Positions 35,763 through 44,787 are shown, counted from the first letter of the stretch. The stretch is 64,000 bases of DNA from an uncultured Alphaproteobacteria bacterium (GCA_943789475.1 CALSUG010000004.1:1-64000), one strand, 5' to 3'. Notes: a model not told the origin generated them from the sequence alone. Made by a program: numbers and translations.

Positions 35763-36809
35763 TTAAAATCTACGACTAATTGATATTGCGCCAAAAACTG
35801 ACGTATCATCCTGTGTCTTAAATTCTTTGGAACGTCTAACCAGAGTGTAGGACAGGCGGGTTTGACCATAGGTGAAATCGACACCCGCGTTTATATCATA
35901 AACAAGTGGTTTCTTGTCGACAGATGGAGAGTTTTCAAATGTGTTTCCATCAAGAAAAATATTTCGTCCGACTGCGCGCCCGTTTAGGCCACCAAAAATA
36001 GACCAACTGAACTCATTTGCAGGTTTTGGAAAGTATCCAGTTCCCGGCATTGCTGGCCGCACGCGCAGGGGCATATCGGAAAATCGTTCTGTTTTTGGTG
36101 AAATACGAAGATTCAATCCCGCCTCGGCATGGGTGTAAATATTACCAAGGCTTAGTCCAATTTGGGGTGAGGCTTGTAACCACAGATCATTATTAATATC
36201 CCATGTCTTATATTCAGGCCATCGGCGTTGCCATGACAGGTTTAATCCGATTTCATTATCCAATTGATGTTTCCATCCTTTTGGTTCTGGCGAGTTACTA
36301 ATTTTATCATGAACATATTTTTGTGTTTGTTCGCCTAGTGCGGCAGGACCAACAATGCCGAGCGCCATTTCAATTTCATCAACGTGATTATCGGTAATGG
36401 TTATAAGGCCAGTTGAACCATAAAGCCATGCGGCCCATGGACGATCATTTTTTTGCTCGGTGGCAATTCTTATATCACTGGGGGTGTAGAGATTTTGTCC
36501 GATGGAAAATGTAACGGATGTTGTGTCGTTAATGCGAAACCCAGGATAAAGTTCGCCAATATTGCTGATCCATGACGGTGGAATTGCACCAGCTTCGAAC
36601 CAACTTAGTCGAATGCCATTGGTGTAATGTTGATCTGTTCCGTTACCAAATAGATCATTTTCAACGGCCAATGTTAAAAACGATGGATCAAGTTCGTTTG
36701 CGTGGTTTGATATTGCTTCATCTTCTAAAGATGGGGATTGCGAAAATGCTGAATCAGGTACACTGATGCAATATAAAACTATTACAAGGATTGCTAATGT
36801 CTTCTTCAT
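35763..36809 (-). CDS. Lipid A deacylase LpxR family outer-membrane protein
   Basis: A 348-residue predicted outer-membrane beta-barrel (DUF2219/LpxR), an esterase family that removes 3'-acyloxyacyl chains from lipid A. Signal peptide MKKTLAILVIVLYCISVPDS. The characteristic N-terminal block LTLAVENDLFGNGTDQHYTNGIRLSW contains the conserved Asn/Asp/His/Tyr active-site and calcium residues. GQNLYTPSDI and DRPWAAWLYGS follow, and the last strand ends with FGAISISRRF (terminal aromatic). ATG at 36809 starts the signal peptide; 36827 is a longer in-frame option. Its start overlaps the divergent ctlX start. Confidence 0.88.
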   Translation of the reverse strand: MKKTLAILVIVLYCISVPDSAFSQSPSLEDEAISNHANELDPSFLTLAVENDLFGNGTDQHYTNGIRLSWFEAGAIPPSWISNIGELYPGFRINDTTSVTFSIGQNLYTPSDIRIATEQKNDRPWAAWLYGSTGLITITDNHVDEIEMALGIVGPAALGEQTQKYVHDKISNSPEPKGWKHQLDNEIGLNLSWQRRWPEYKTWDINNDLWLQASPQIGLSLGNIYTHAEAGLNLRISPKTERFSDMPLRVRPAMPGTGYFPKPANEFSWSIFGGLNGRAVGRNIFLDGNTFENSPSVDKKPLVYDINAGVDFTYGQTRLSYTLVRRSKEFKTQDDTSVFGAISISRRF

Positions 36810-37702
36810 CGGTTTCTCAAACAACACGTCATTTATTTATGGTTGAACCTGCCGGATTTTATTTTAATCATTCAACGGCTCCGTCTAATCCATACCAAAT
36901 TAATGATGATGAGGATAGAGATGTTATTTTAACTAAAGCGGTGTCTGAATTTCGAGAATTTGTGAATATTCTGATTGAAAATGGTGTGCATGTCACGGTT
37001 GCAAAAGGGCATGCAGAATGTCCAGATCATATTTTTCCAAATTGGTTTTCTGTGCATGAAGATCGCAAAATGGTGATTTATCCAATGTTGACGGAAAATC
37101 GTGCTGCGGAAAAAACACCAGCCATGATTGAAACATTGTCACGTCATTATGATGTTTTGATGGATTGGTCACATTATGAGGCGGAGAATAAATGTTTGGA
37201 GGGGGTAAGTTCTCTCATTTTGGATCGTGTAAATCGCAAAGCCTATGGAACTTTTTCTGCGCGAACTGACCGTGAGTTAGCGCCAAAGTGGTGTGCGGAT
37301 ATGGGGTATGAACCATTTTTATTTGAAACGGCGTCCCATACGGGAGATCCTGTGTATCATAGTGATGTGATGATGCATATTGGAACGGATTTCGTGGGTA
37401 TTTGTGCCGATTCTATTACATTGGAATATCGTGGAAAGGTAATGGATAGTCTGCGTAAAACACATGATATTATTGAACTTGATATGGATCAGGTGCGCGC
37501 GTTCGCAGGAAATGCTTTGGAGGTTAAGGGGCAGGGTGATAAGCCAATGATTATTATGTCTCAATCAGGATATGATAGTTTGACCGATGTGCAACGCGAT
37601 CATTATCTGCGTCATGTTGATCGCTTTATTACGCCGAATTTGTCAACGGTGCAACATTATGGTGGTGGTGCCGCACGTTGTATGTTGCAAGAGTTGTTTT
37701 AA
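36797..37702 (+). CDS. ctlX: Arginine-deiminase-fold protein CtlX
   Basis: A 301-residue member of the guanidino-group-modifying fold (amidinotransferase/arginine deiminase). The close pattern is CtlX, described as a citrulline-utilisation hydrolase. Motifs are FMVEPAGFYFNHSTAPSNPY, PNWFSVHEDRKMVIYPM (Asn/Asp side), LEGVSSLILDRVNRKAYG (Glu-Gly), YHSDVMMHIGTDF (catalytic His) and GGGAARCMLQELF, with the C-terminal Cys as expected nucleophile. ATG at 36797 has AAGGA 6 bases upstream. The start lies within the divergent LpxR gene. It ends 1 base before the convergent flbT-flaF gene. Confidence 0.88.
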   Translation: MSSSSVSQTTRHLFMVEPAGFYFNHSTAPSNPYQINDDEDRDVILTKAVSEFREFVNILIENGVHVTVAKGHAECPDHIFPNWFSVHEDRKMVIYPMLTENRAAEKTPAMIETLSRHYDVLMDWSHYEAENKCLEGVSSLILDRVNRKAYGTFSARTDRELAPKWCADMGYEPFLFETASHTGDPVYHSDVMMHIGTDFVGICADSITLEYRGKVMDSLRKTHDIIELDMDQVRAFAGNALEVKGQGDKPMIIMSQSGYDSLTDVQRDHYLRHVDRFITPNLSTVQHYGGGAARCMLQELF

Positions 37703-37703
37703 G

Positions 37704-38447
37704 TTAGCTTGATAATAATGCCGTGGCGGTGGCGCGGTTGATGTCGATCAAGGATTGTATCTTGTTTTTATCTTTGTTTTTGATGATATCTGTTGATGAT
37801 GAATATATGAATTGATATAAATTTACGATGTTATTCAATAAATTAAATTGATCTGTTGATTTTTTTGGTGAAGTTTTGTCATCGTTAACACCATCAAAAA
37901 ATGCCATCCATAATTTACGATTATAGGAAATGGTGTTTTCAATATCGTCAATATTTAAAGCGTCCCAATTGTTTTGAACATCTACTAATTGATCTGCTGC
38001 TTGATTAAGGAGTTGTGCTTCCATCTTATTTCTGTTTGACGGCTCTTTTGGGTTAAGCGTAGATGGCGCTTCACCGCTTTCTTCGCAATTTATTAAATCT
38101 TGAATAAGTTTTAGGGCTTTGTAATATGTGCCTTGAATAATATGTGCGCTGACCTGATTAAAGAAAATTTCAACGTGAGGTGCTATATCAACTATTGATT
38201 TTAATTGACTGAAATAATTGCTGAATTCATTCATGGCATCAGAGCCCGGAGCCAAATAAATATTTTGAATGATGAGGTATAATTTTTTTGCAGGTGTATT
38301 TGCATCCGCGTCATTCATTGTATCTTTTTCACGCAAAATTGGTGCATCGCCTTCGATACGAAGGCGAGTTTTTTGTTTGTCATTTGTGATCAGAGTGTTT
38401 CCGACCAAAACTTTTTCATGTGGTTTAAGATCAATTAATAGAGCCAT
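37704..38447 (-). CDS. flbT-flaF: FlbT-FlaF fusion, flagellin regulator
   Basis: A 247-residue single frame joining two proteins that are normally separate. Residues 1-125 are FlbT-like: LKPHEKVLVGNTLITND, RLRIEGDAPILREKDTMND, PAKKLYLIIQNIYLAPG and GTYYKALKLIQDLINCEE. Residues 140-247 are FlaF-like: LLNQAADQLVDVQNNWD, ISYNRKLWMAFFDGV, NLLNNIVNLYQFIYS and LIDINRATATALL. In Caulobacter FlbT blocks flagellin mRNA translation and FlaF promotes flagellin secretion, so the fusion ties the two opposing functions together. It is the last gene of the leftward flgI-flgJ-flgN-fliK group. No flagellin gene is in the window. Confidence 0.82.
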   Translation of the reverse strand: MALLIDLKPHEKVLVGNTLITNDKQKTRLRIEGDAPILREKDTMNDADANTPAKKLYLIIQNIYLAPGSDAMNEFSNYFSQLKSIVDIAPHVEIFFNQVSAHIIQGTYYKALKLIQDLINCEESGEAPSTLNPKEPSNRNKMEAQLLNQAADQLVDVQNNWDALNIDDIENTISYNRKLWMAFFDGVNDDKTSPKKSTDQFNLLNNIVNLYQFIYSSSTDIIKNKDKNKIQSLIDINRATATALLSS

Positions 38448-38474
38448 GGCAATACTATGCCATGGTCATTATGG

Positions 38475-39941
38475 CTAGACAAGCATGTTGACGTGTTTTT
38501 GACCTGTTTCGGGATCGATAATAACACTCATTTCACTTTCAAGAATATGAAGATCGCCTTCAACCATATCGGATTGTGAATTATTTCGTCCGTTACTATT
38601 CCCGTTATTTGCATGATCACCCGCGTTATTGTCTTGAGATAGACTAAAACTTAGATCGTTTTGGCTCATGCTTTCAAAACCGGCATCTTGCATAGCCTTG
38701 ATAAGAGTATTCATGTCCTTTTGAAGCATGGCAAGTGTTTCTGGTTTATCGACAACGATGACAGTTTTGACCTTGCCAGAGTCTAGGAAATCCATTTCGA
38801 TATCCAAACGTCCCATTTCTGGTGGATCAAGTTGTAGGCGGTAACGATCGCTCTCTCCCGCTTTTCCTGTTTGTGCAAATTTGGTTAAAGACATTGCAAC
38901 GGTTTGTGTTGCAGGATGTGATTGTGTCGCGGATGCGTTGTTTAGTAGGGCGTTTGTTGCTTGTGTAATTGTTTTAAAGCTGGCCTCAAATGGGATAACA
39001 GATTCGCCATCTGTTAAAAATTCAGAACCACTTCCACCAGGGATAATGGCATTAAATGATTCTGCATTAAACGGAATATTATTATTGGTATTACCCGATA
39101 CGTGCGCATGAACACGATCCGCGATGGATTGGTAGTCAGATTTAATGCCTGTAGTTGTGTTATTTAACACGTTATCGGATACAGATTTTAATTCTGGTGA
39201 CGCATCTTGTTCTGATTTTGTCATGAATGGGTTAAGCCCACGTGATGCTTCGGGAGTGTTTTGAAGTGCGATCGTAGCAGTTTCAGGTTTTTGTGCCGTT
39301 TGAACAGGTGTTTTTAAGATAGTAGATTGTGTTTCCAATGACACAACGACCAACTCTTCTTCATTTTTAGGTTTAATATCTTTTGTAATAATGTCAGATA
39401 CAATTTCATCTGTAATATCGGTTGGCTTGAAGTTCAATTGTTCAACATTGCTTTGTTTTTGTATTACCAAAGATTGTAACGCGCTTATAACGGTTTCTAT
39501 ATCCGTTGTTTCATCAATGCTGTTAAATTGATTGATAATGTTTGTCAGTTCAATTTTTAGTTCTGGATCTTGTAAAATCGTGACAAGTTCTGTGTCGCTA
39601 AATGTTGCAGTTAATTTTTGTATTATTTGATCAGAGGCACCTTGTTGTGCAAGCCCTAAAACAATAAGGTTTGATTGCGCACTATCATTGGCACCATTTT
39701 GGGCAATAAACTGCCAAATGGATGATGGTGATGATGTTTCACCGCTCAATTCAGCTGTCAATTGAGTGCCTTGTGCTTGGCCGTTAATAATATTCGATTG
39801 TGCCCCAGATAAAATTGTCTGAAAATTACCTGCATTTTGGGATGCATCACCATTGATGTTTTGCCCTGCACGTAATGTTGAGGGTGGTTGCGTTCCGGCA
39901 ATAAGAGCCATAAATTGTGCGACGGATGATGTTGTGCTCAT
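38475..39941 (-). CDS. fliK: Flagellar hook-length control protein FliK
   Basis: A 488-residue protein that gauges hook length and switches export specificity. The long N-terminal two-thirds is Gln/Asn/Thr/Ser-rich and probably disordered. The C-terminal Flg_hook domain (about 350-430) has YRLQLDPPEMGRLDIEMDFL then VKTVIVVDKPETLAMLQKDM and LIKAMQDAGF. The tail is Asn-rich (NAGDHANNGNSNGRNNSQ). It sits between the flgN-like gene and flbT-flaF in one orientation, 27 bases before the latter. The frame is intact, unlike the second FliK-like gene at 27.4 kb. Confidence 0.9.
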   Translation of the reverse strand: MSTTSSVAQFMALIAGTQPPSTLRAGQNINGDASQNAGNFQTILSGAQSNIINGQAQGTQLTAELSGETSSPSSIWQFIAQNGANDSAQSNLIVLGLAQQGASDQIIQKLTATFSDTELVTILQDPELKIELTNIINQFNSIDETTDIETVISALQSLVIQKQSNVEQLNFKPTDITDEIVSDIITKDIKPKNEEELVVVSLETQSTILKTPVQTAQKPETATIALQNTPEASRGLNPFMTKSEQDASPELKSVSDNVLNNTTTGIKSDYQSIADRVHAHVSGNTNNNIPFNAESFNAIIPGGSGSEFLTDGESVIPFEASFKTITQATNALLNNASATQSHPATQTVAMSLTKFAQTGKAGESDRYRLQLDPPEMGRLDIEMDFLDSGKVKTVIVVDKPETLAMLQKDMNTLIKAMQDAGFESMSQNDLSFSLSQDNNAGDHANNGNSNGRNNSQSDMVEGDLHILESEMSVIIDPETGQKHVNMLV

Positions 39942-39975
39942 AGTTATAATCTTTCGTTTTTATTACTACTTATAC

Positions 39976-40437
39976 TTAATACGTTTCATTCAGTTTTGAC
40001 GGTGTGGAAAAAGGTTGAGAGCTTTTCTGAACAAATTGTCCGCGCGCATCGTAATTCACGTTTTCTTGTGCGACCGCCTGACGTGCTTTTTCCAAAATTC
40101 TGGTTAAAAGGCGTGTTGCAGCTTTTTTTCCTGTCGTAATAGCAATTGCATTTTCTTTTAATGTGTCATCAAAATCCTGAATAACATTTTTTAAATATGA
40201 TTTAATACTAGGATCGGTCATATCAATATCCTTTGTACTTTCAGACAGTTCTGAATGAAGAGATTGATAACGTAATAATAATGATTTTTTTTCTTTTAAG
40301 TGAGATGCGGATGCCTTTTTATCATGAGCGCGTAATGCTTCTGTCTCGGCTTGAATACAGGCTATTAATTCTTTTAACATTTGTTCAATGCGTAAGGCAA
40401 CGTCAGCGCCCTTTGTGTTTAAATCGCTATTGTTCAT
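39976..40437 (-). CDS. FlgN-like flagellar export chaperone
   Basis: A 153-residue helical protein with FlgN features: a long N-terminal helix pair (LRIEQMLKELIACIQAETEA, LKEKKSLLLRYQSLHSEL) and a C-terminal segment KARQAVAQENVNYDARGQF, where the Tyr-x-Ala/Pro-x-Gly ending is common in FlgN homologues. FlgN keeps hook-associated proteins FlgK/FlgL export-competent. It lies 3 bases after flgJ in the leftward flagellar operon and before fliK. Family assignment is by pattern and context. Confidence 0.7.
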   Translation of the reverse strand: MNNSDLNTKGADVALRIEQMLKELIACIQAETEALRAHDKKASASHLKEKKSLLLRYQSLHSELSESTKDIDMTDPSIKSYLKNVIQDFDDTLKENAIAITTGKKAATRLLTRILEKARQAVAQENVNYDARGQFVQKSSQPFSTPSKLNETY

Positions 40438-40440
40438 GTT

Positions 40441-40800
40441 TTATAATCCTCCTGCTTGTTGATTTGATTGCATTTCAATCATTTCGGCCATCACACTATC
40501 GCTTAGGCCAATGCCACCATTTTTGGACATCATTTTTCCGTATTCATCTACCATCATTGATCTGAAAATATCTTCTGCATTTCCGCCACCAAACATGCCG
40601 TCTGTTTTGATACCCTCGAACATGTGCGTTAACATTTGTGAAATAAAGACAGCTTCAAAGTCTTGTGCCGCAGCTTTAGTTTTATCTAAGGCACCCTGGT
40701 CAAGGTTTCTTTGTAGTGTTTTGGAAGCATTATTTAATTTGCCACCGTGAACGGTATTCATACTTTGGTTAATTGTATTTTGGACGAGCGCGTTATTCAT
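40441..40800 (-). CDS. flgJ: Flagellar rod-binding protein FlgJ (N-terminal domain only)
   Basis: A 119-residue rod-scaffold protein: AAAQDFEAVFISQMLTHMFE, GGGNAEDIFRSMMVDEYGKMM and GGIGLSDSVMAEMIEMQ match the FlgJ rod-binding domain. The muramidase domain of enterobacterial FlgJ is absent, as is usual in alphaproteobacteria. The start overlaps the flgI stop by one base (TAATG), giving tight translational coupling. It acts in the periplasm as a cap for rod assembly. Confidence 0.93.
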   Translation of the reverse strand: MNNALVQNTINQSMNTVHGGKLNNASKTLQRNLDQGALDKTKAAAQDFEAVFISQMLTHMFEGIKTDGMFGGGNAEDIFRSMMVDEYGKMMSKNGGIGLSDSVMAEMIEMQSNQQAGGL

Positions 40801-41930
40801 TACATAACCTCAATTTCTGCCTGCATGGCACCGGCGGCCTTGATAGCTTGTAAAATTGTAATAACATCACGTGGTGCAATACCAAGCGCGTTTAATGATG
40901 TTACAAGATCTTGTAATGTGATGCCTTCTTGTAGAATTGCCATTTCTGCTTTTCCACTTTCGTTCACCGCGATATTTGTCCGAGGAACCACAGTTGTTTC
41001 ACCATTTTCCGAAAAGGCATTTGGCTGACTAACTTGAGGTTCCTCGGTAATTTTGACGGTTAAATCACCCTGTGCAACTGCAACAGTGCTGATTTTAACG
41101 TCCTTCCCCATGACAATAACGCCGGAGCGTTCATCAATAACTATTTTTGCTGGTTGATCTGGCAAAATTTCTAATTGTTCTAAATCTGTAATTAATTCAA
41201 CAATTGATTGTTTTGTGTATTCACCTGTTTTTGTGATGCGAACGCTTGCTGGATTTTCTGCAACGGCAGAACCTTGCCCAAAACGTGCGTTAATACGTTG
41301 TGCAACACGACGTGCAGTCGTAAAATCAGGATTCCGTAATGAAAGGCGAATAATATTTAAGTCTGCTAAATTAAACTCAATTTCTTTTTCAACGATTGCA
41401 CCATTTGGGATGCGTGCCGCGGTTGGAATGTTTGTTGTAACTGACCCTGCCTGACCTTCGGCGGAGATAGAAGATGTAATAACACCACCTTGTGCCATGG
41501 CATAAACATTACTGTCCGCACCCATTAACGGAGTAACTAATAACGTTCCACCTTGTAGTGACGATGAATCACCCATTGTGGAGATACTTACATCAATACG
41601 TGATCCTTGATTTTTAAACGGAGGTAGGGTAGCCGTAACCATAACCGCGGCGATATTTCCTGTATTCAAATTTTGACCACGGATATTTACGCCTAAGCGT
41701 TCTAGCATGGCTGTTAAGGATTGTTCGGTGAATGGTGAGTTTCCTAAAGAATCACCCGTTCCATTTAAACCAACGACCAATCCATATCCGATTAACATGT
41801 TGTCACGAACGCCCTCTATATCAACAATATCCTTGATACGTGAGGTCGCAGCATTGGCGACAAGAATGTTTCCGGCCATTACTAACCAGAGGAAAAGTGA
41901 TATAAAGACTAGGCGTTTGTTACTTACCAT
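40800..41930 (-). CDS. flgI: Flagellar P-ring protein FlgI
   Basis: A 376-residue periplasmic protein forming the peptidoglycan-level ring round the flagellar rod. Signal peptide (residues 1-28, RLVFISLFLWLVMAGNILVANA). Family blocks are IKDIVDIEGVRDNMLIGYGLVVGLNGTGDS (in part), TEQSLTAMLERLGVN, NIAAVMVTATLPPF, RIDVSISTMGDSSSLQGGTL and VVVPRTNIAV towards the C-terminus, ending with DVITILQAIKAAGAMQAEIEVM, all normal. First gene of the leftward operon flgI-flgJ-flgN-fliK-flbT/flaF and divergent from fliX with 77 bases between starts, an arrangement seen in Caulobacter. Confidence 0.97.
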   Translation of the reverse strand: MVSNKRLVFISLFLWLVMAGNILVANAATSRIKDIVDIEGVRDNMLIGYGLVVGLNGTGDSLGNSPFTEQSLTAMLERLGVNIRGQNLNTGNIAAVMVTATLPPFKNQGSRIDVSISTMGDSSSLQGGTLLVTPLMGADSNVYAMAQGGVITSSISAEGQAGSVTTNIPTAARIPNGAIVEKEIEFNLADLNIIRLSLRNPDFTTARRVAQRINARFGQGSAVAENPASVRITKTGEYTKQSIVELITDLEQLEILPDQPAKIVIDERSGVIVMGKDVKISTVAVAQGDLTVKITEEPQVSQPNAFSENGETTVVPRTNIAVNESGKAEMAILQEGITLQDLVTSLNALGIAPRDVITILQAIKAAGAMQAEIEVM

Positions 41931-42007
41931 AGATGGTCTCCTTTGTTTTCTGGAATTGAGTTTGCGAAAACCGTGCCAAAATAAAAATTTCGTGTTATTC
42001 TTGTGTC

Positions 42008-42457
42008 ATGAAAATTGATGGACCAAAATCTTCTTCGGAAATTTCAAAGAAAAAAGAAGCAAAGAAAACCTCCTCAGGTGATGGCGCTTTTGGCGCGATG
42101 CTAGGTGGTGATGATACGTCGAGTGTTAGCGATAGTGCGGGGATGTCTATGTCATCAAATATAGCAGGTGTTGATGCGTTATTAATGGCACAAGCCGCGG
42201 ACGATCCATTACAGGGTAAGGCCAAGCGTCAAATGAAAGAGCGTGCCAGTTCTATACTGGATAAATTGAATGATTTGAAAGTCGCGATGGTAAGTGGAAA
42301 GGTAACAATTGGTCATATGATTTCTATTGCGGATGTTGTTGCATCACATCGCGAAACAATAACTGATCCTGAATTGAGTGCAATTTTAGATGAAATTGAT
42401 TTGCGGGCTCATGTAGAGCTTGCAAAATTAGAAGTCGCGAAAACTAAAACGTATTAA
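42008..42457 (+). CDS. fliX: Flagellar assembly regulator FliX
   Basis: A 149-residue trans-acting factor that in Caulobacter links early flagellar assembly to the transcription activator FlbD. Ser/Lys/Gly-rich N-terminus (PKSSSEISKKKEAKKTSSG) and a helical C-terminal half KRQMKERASSILDKLNDLKV, ending LSAILDEIDLRAHVELAKLE, which is the FliX hallmark. It is divergent from flgI. No flbD is visible in the window, so the sigma-54 partner would lie elsewhere. Confidence 0.88.
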   Translation: MKIDGPKSSSEISKKKEAKKTSSGDGAFGAMLGGDDTSSVSDSAGMSMSSNIAGVDALLMAQAADDPLQGKAKRQMKERASSILDKLNDLKVAMVSGKVTIGHMISIADVVASHRETITDPELSAILDEIDLRAHVELAKLEVAKTKTY

Positions 42458-42466
42458 TAATGGTAT

Positions 42467-42985
42467 TTACCCTGCTCGAGTTTGTGTGTCATCAGTCGTC
42501 ATATTAGGCATATGTTTTTTATTAAATCGACTACAGGCATCATCAAGCTCAGTTAAAATAGCGCGTGAAAATTTATGGTTTGAGTCTGTAATATCGCTTT
42601 GTATGACTAGATTCAATGCGTTTACATGGGCGCGAATGATATGATAAGCGTCAACATTCATTGTTTGTAATTTTTCTACAAAATTTAATAGTTTTTCGGC
42701 GATGGTAGCCAGATTTTTATTTTGTGACAGGTGACTATCCACCTTTAGAGGCAGGAGATCGAAAACAAAATCTTCCATTGTTTCTTCGGATGGTTTGTTG
42801 ATAAGTGTTTCATTATTAATATGAGTTTGTAATTTCTCGACATGTTCTTTGATGCTGGCTTCAATATCGTTCGACAAAGATGAAATGGCTTCATTTGCTT
42901 TGTTTAATAGAGCATCATCAATACCGCCTTGACCTGTTTTGGCCTTTAATTGTGGTGTAGGAGTGAATAATTCAATTTTACTCAT
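42467..42985 (-). CDS. Hypothetical helical protein near fliX
   Basis: A 172-residue protein from MSKIELFTPTPQLKAKTGQG, chosen over a longer frame from 43027 that opens with a Cys-rich, unlikely N-terminus. It is predicted all-helical: ALLNKANEAISSLSNDIEAS, then KNLATIAEKLLNFVEKLQTM and YHIIRAHVNALNLVIQ, and a C-terminal ILTELDDACSRFNKKHMP. The layout resembles CheZ-like or flagellum-linked helical bundles but no active-site Gln/Asp motif is visible. It converges with fliX, 9 bases apart. Confidence 0.68.
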   Translation of the reverse strand: MSKIELFTPTPQLKAKTGQGGIDDALLNKANEAISSLSNDIEASIKEHVEKLQTHINNETLINKPSEETMEDFVFDLLPLKVDSHLSQNKNLATIAEKLLNFVEKLQTMNVDAYHIIRAHVNALNLVIQSDITDSNHKFSRAILTELDDACSRFNKKHMPNMTTDDTQTRAG

Positions 42986-43224
42986 AAGCAATATACAAAT
43001 ATGTCCTTTACAACAAAAAAGAGGCAACCTAATTGGTGTCCCCCCCTAAAATTAACTATCGATGTTTTTACGTGCTCTAATTGCCACTTATGCAGCATTT
43101 TTATTTATGTTTATATAATACCATAGTACCTGTTAACAATTCAATAGTTTTTGATGAAAATTATTGTGTTAAATTTTTATACTTGTTATGACTATATAAA
43201 ACAGGGAGAAGGCGATTTTATACG

Positions 43225-44226
43225 GTGTTAGACGGTAAACAGCCACGTATTTATACAACAGATAATATGCATGACATCGTTGTGCAGAATTTATTTAATT
43301 CCAGATCATATGATGATGATTGGAAAGCGTTTTTAGTACACCGTGAAAGAATTTTAAATGGTTTGCCTGATCAGATAACTTTGGGAGAGGTTTATGATGC
43401 ATTTGAAGATGGTAAAACATTTGATCAAATTTTAAATGATATCGTAGAAATATCACCACAATCAGTACTTTTAGGACGTGCCTTCTATATGGCAGCAAAT
43501 CCTGCGGGATACTCTGTATCAAGAGATAGACAATACTTAAGAGTATTATGTGATGAAAACAGTGATCCAAGGGCTTTAACGGATGGTGCACGTGAAGTGT
43601 TTGGTTATGCGTCACATACAAGCTTTGAAGGGTTGACGGGGCAGCCTGATAGCAAGGTTTGGTCTAAATCTAGTGGTAAATTTAATTTGATTGTTACTAA
43701 GGATAGAGCTGTAAAAAAATCACGTGACACAATGGATACGATTGATTTAACGCGATGCGCCCTGTTACGTTGGAAGCATGCATTGAAATATAGGGGGGAA
43801 ATTCCAAGAGAGTTACCTGTCTTATTACATGTTATGGATGCAGAGGCGAGTGGAAGTAAAATTAAAAATTTACTACGTAAACATAAACAATCTATATTTG
43901 AAATTTATGAAGAAAGAGTGTCACCAGTCATAGAATTGTATGATCATAAGGTTAATCCAGGGATCACTGGTGCAGAAATTTTAGAAATATATGATCCTAC
44001 ATATACGATGACACCTCGTGATAAAATGTGGGAAGAAGATTGGTTTAAAACAATTGTTAAAAATCGTGGAGGATCTCCCTTGTCATCAGAGGAAGAGGTG
44101 CATATTCGTAAAACAATTAAAAATGCAGCAATGCAGTCAATCAAGATGTGTCAATCTGCAGATATATTAGAGTTACCAATAAGAAAACGCGCCGAGGCGC
44201 GTCGTTCTGCACTAAGGATGGCTTAA
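43225..44226 (+). CDS. Hypothetical protein, 333 aa
   Basis: Unrecognised protein starting with GTG at 43225; GGGAGAAGG lies upstream with about 10-base spacing. No signal peptide or membrane segment. Notable parts: SYDDDWKAFLVHRERILNGL, a central ALLRWKHALKYRGEIPRELP, an acidic stretch around EILEIYDPTYTMTPRDKMW and a basic C-terminus RKRAEARRSALRMA. The 197-bp region before it (43028-43224) is AT-rich with TATAAT at 43114-43119 but no well-placed -35. It ends 7 bases from the convergent greA. Confidence 0.7.
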   Translation: MLDGKQPRIYTTDNMHDIVVQNLFNSRSYDDDWKAFLVHRERILNGLPDQITLGEVYDAFEDGKTFDQILNDIVEISPQSVLLGRAFYMAANPAGYSVSRDRQYLRVLCDENSDPRALTDGAREVFGYASHTSFEGLTGQPDSKVWSKSSGKFNLIVTKDRAVKKSRDTMDTIDLTRCALLRWKHALKYRGEIPRELPVLLHVMDAEASGSKIKNLLRKHKQSIFEIYEERVSPVIELYDHKVNPGITGAEILEIYDPTYTMTPRDKMWEEDWFKTIVKNRGGSPLSSEEEVHIRKTIKNAAMQSIKMCQSADILELPIRKRAEARRSALRMA

Positions 44227-44233
44227 AGAGTTT

Positions 44234-44707
44234 TTACTTATACTCAATTTCCAACACTTCGTATGATTTTCCACCATTTGGTGTGTTAACGGTCACGCTG
44301 TCCTCAACGCCTTTACCAATCAATGCGCGGGATAGGGGGGCGGTGAGGGAGATTTTATTATTTTCCATGTCACCTTCATAATTTCCAACGATTTGGTATG
44401 TCGCTTCTTCATCCGTGTCTTCATCAACAACGGTAACCGTTGCACCAAAACGAATAATATCGTTTGAAAATTTGGTTACATCAATGACATCGGCAAGGCC
44501 AAGAACACCTTCAAGTTCGTCAATACGTCCTTCAATAAAGCTTTGGCGTTCTTTTGCCGCGTGATACTCCGCATTTTCGGATAGGTCACCATGGGCGCGT
44601 GCTTCGGCAATATCTTGAATAACTTCTGGGCGTTGAACCTTTTTCAAGTCAGTTAATTCATCGTTTAAAATTTTGTGACCTTGTACGGTCATTGGAATTT
44701 TTTCCAT
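44234..44707 (-). CDS. greA: Transcription elongation factor GreA
   Basis: Stimulates RNA polymerase's intrinsic cleavage of backtracked transcripts; 157 residues from MEKIPMTVQGHKILNDEL. The N-terminal coiled coil carries the tip motif ARAHGDLSENAEYHAAKERQ with the conserved acidic pair (Asp, Glu). The C-terminal FKBP-like domain has GATVTVVDEDTDEEATYQIVG and PLSRALIGKGVEDSV. The ATG at 44707 gives the normal length; an in-frame ATG at 44746 falls inside the leader hairpin. The leader contains a promoter and a terminator-like hairpin, pointing to attenuation. Confidence 0.97.
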   Translation of the reverse strand: MEKIPMTVQGHKILNDELTDLKKVQRPEVIQDIAEARAHGDLSENAEYHAAKERQSFIEGRIDELEGVLGLADVIDVTKFSNDIIRFGATVTVVDEDTDEEATYQIVGNYEGDMENNKISLTAPLSRALIGKGVEDSVTVNTPNGGKSYEVLEIEYK

Positions 44708-44731
44708 GGTGTTTATCCTTCGTCTTATAAC

Positions 44732-44762
44732 AAAAAAAGACCGCACAAATCATGCGGACTTT
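44732..44762 (-). terminator. Terminator-like hairpin in the greA leader
   Basis: On the minus strand AAAG-T-CCGCA (44762 down to 44753) pairs with TGCGG-T-CTTT (44745 down to 44736) across a 7-base loop: nine base pairs around one mismatch. It runs directly into seven T (44738 to 44732). It lies 25-55 bases before the greA start codon and after a well-formed promoter, so it would end a short leader RNA. Confidence 0.7.
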
Positions 44763-44787
44763 GGTAAAATATTAATTATCTGTCTGT

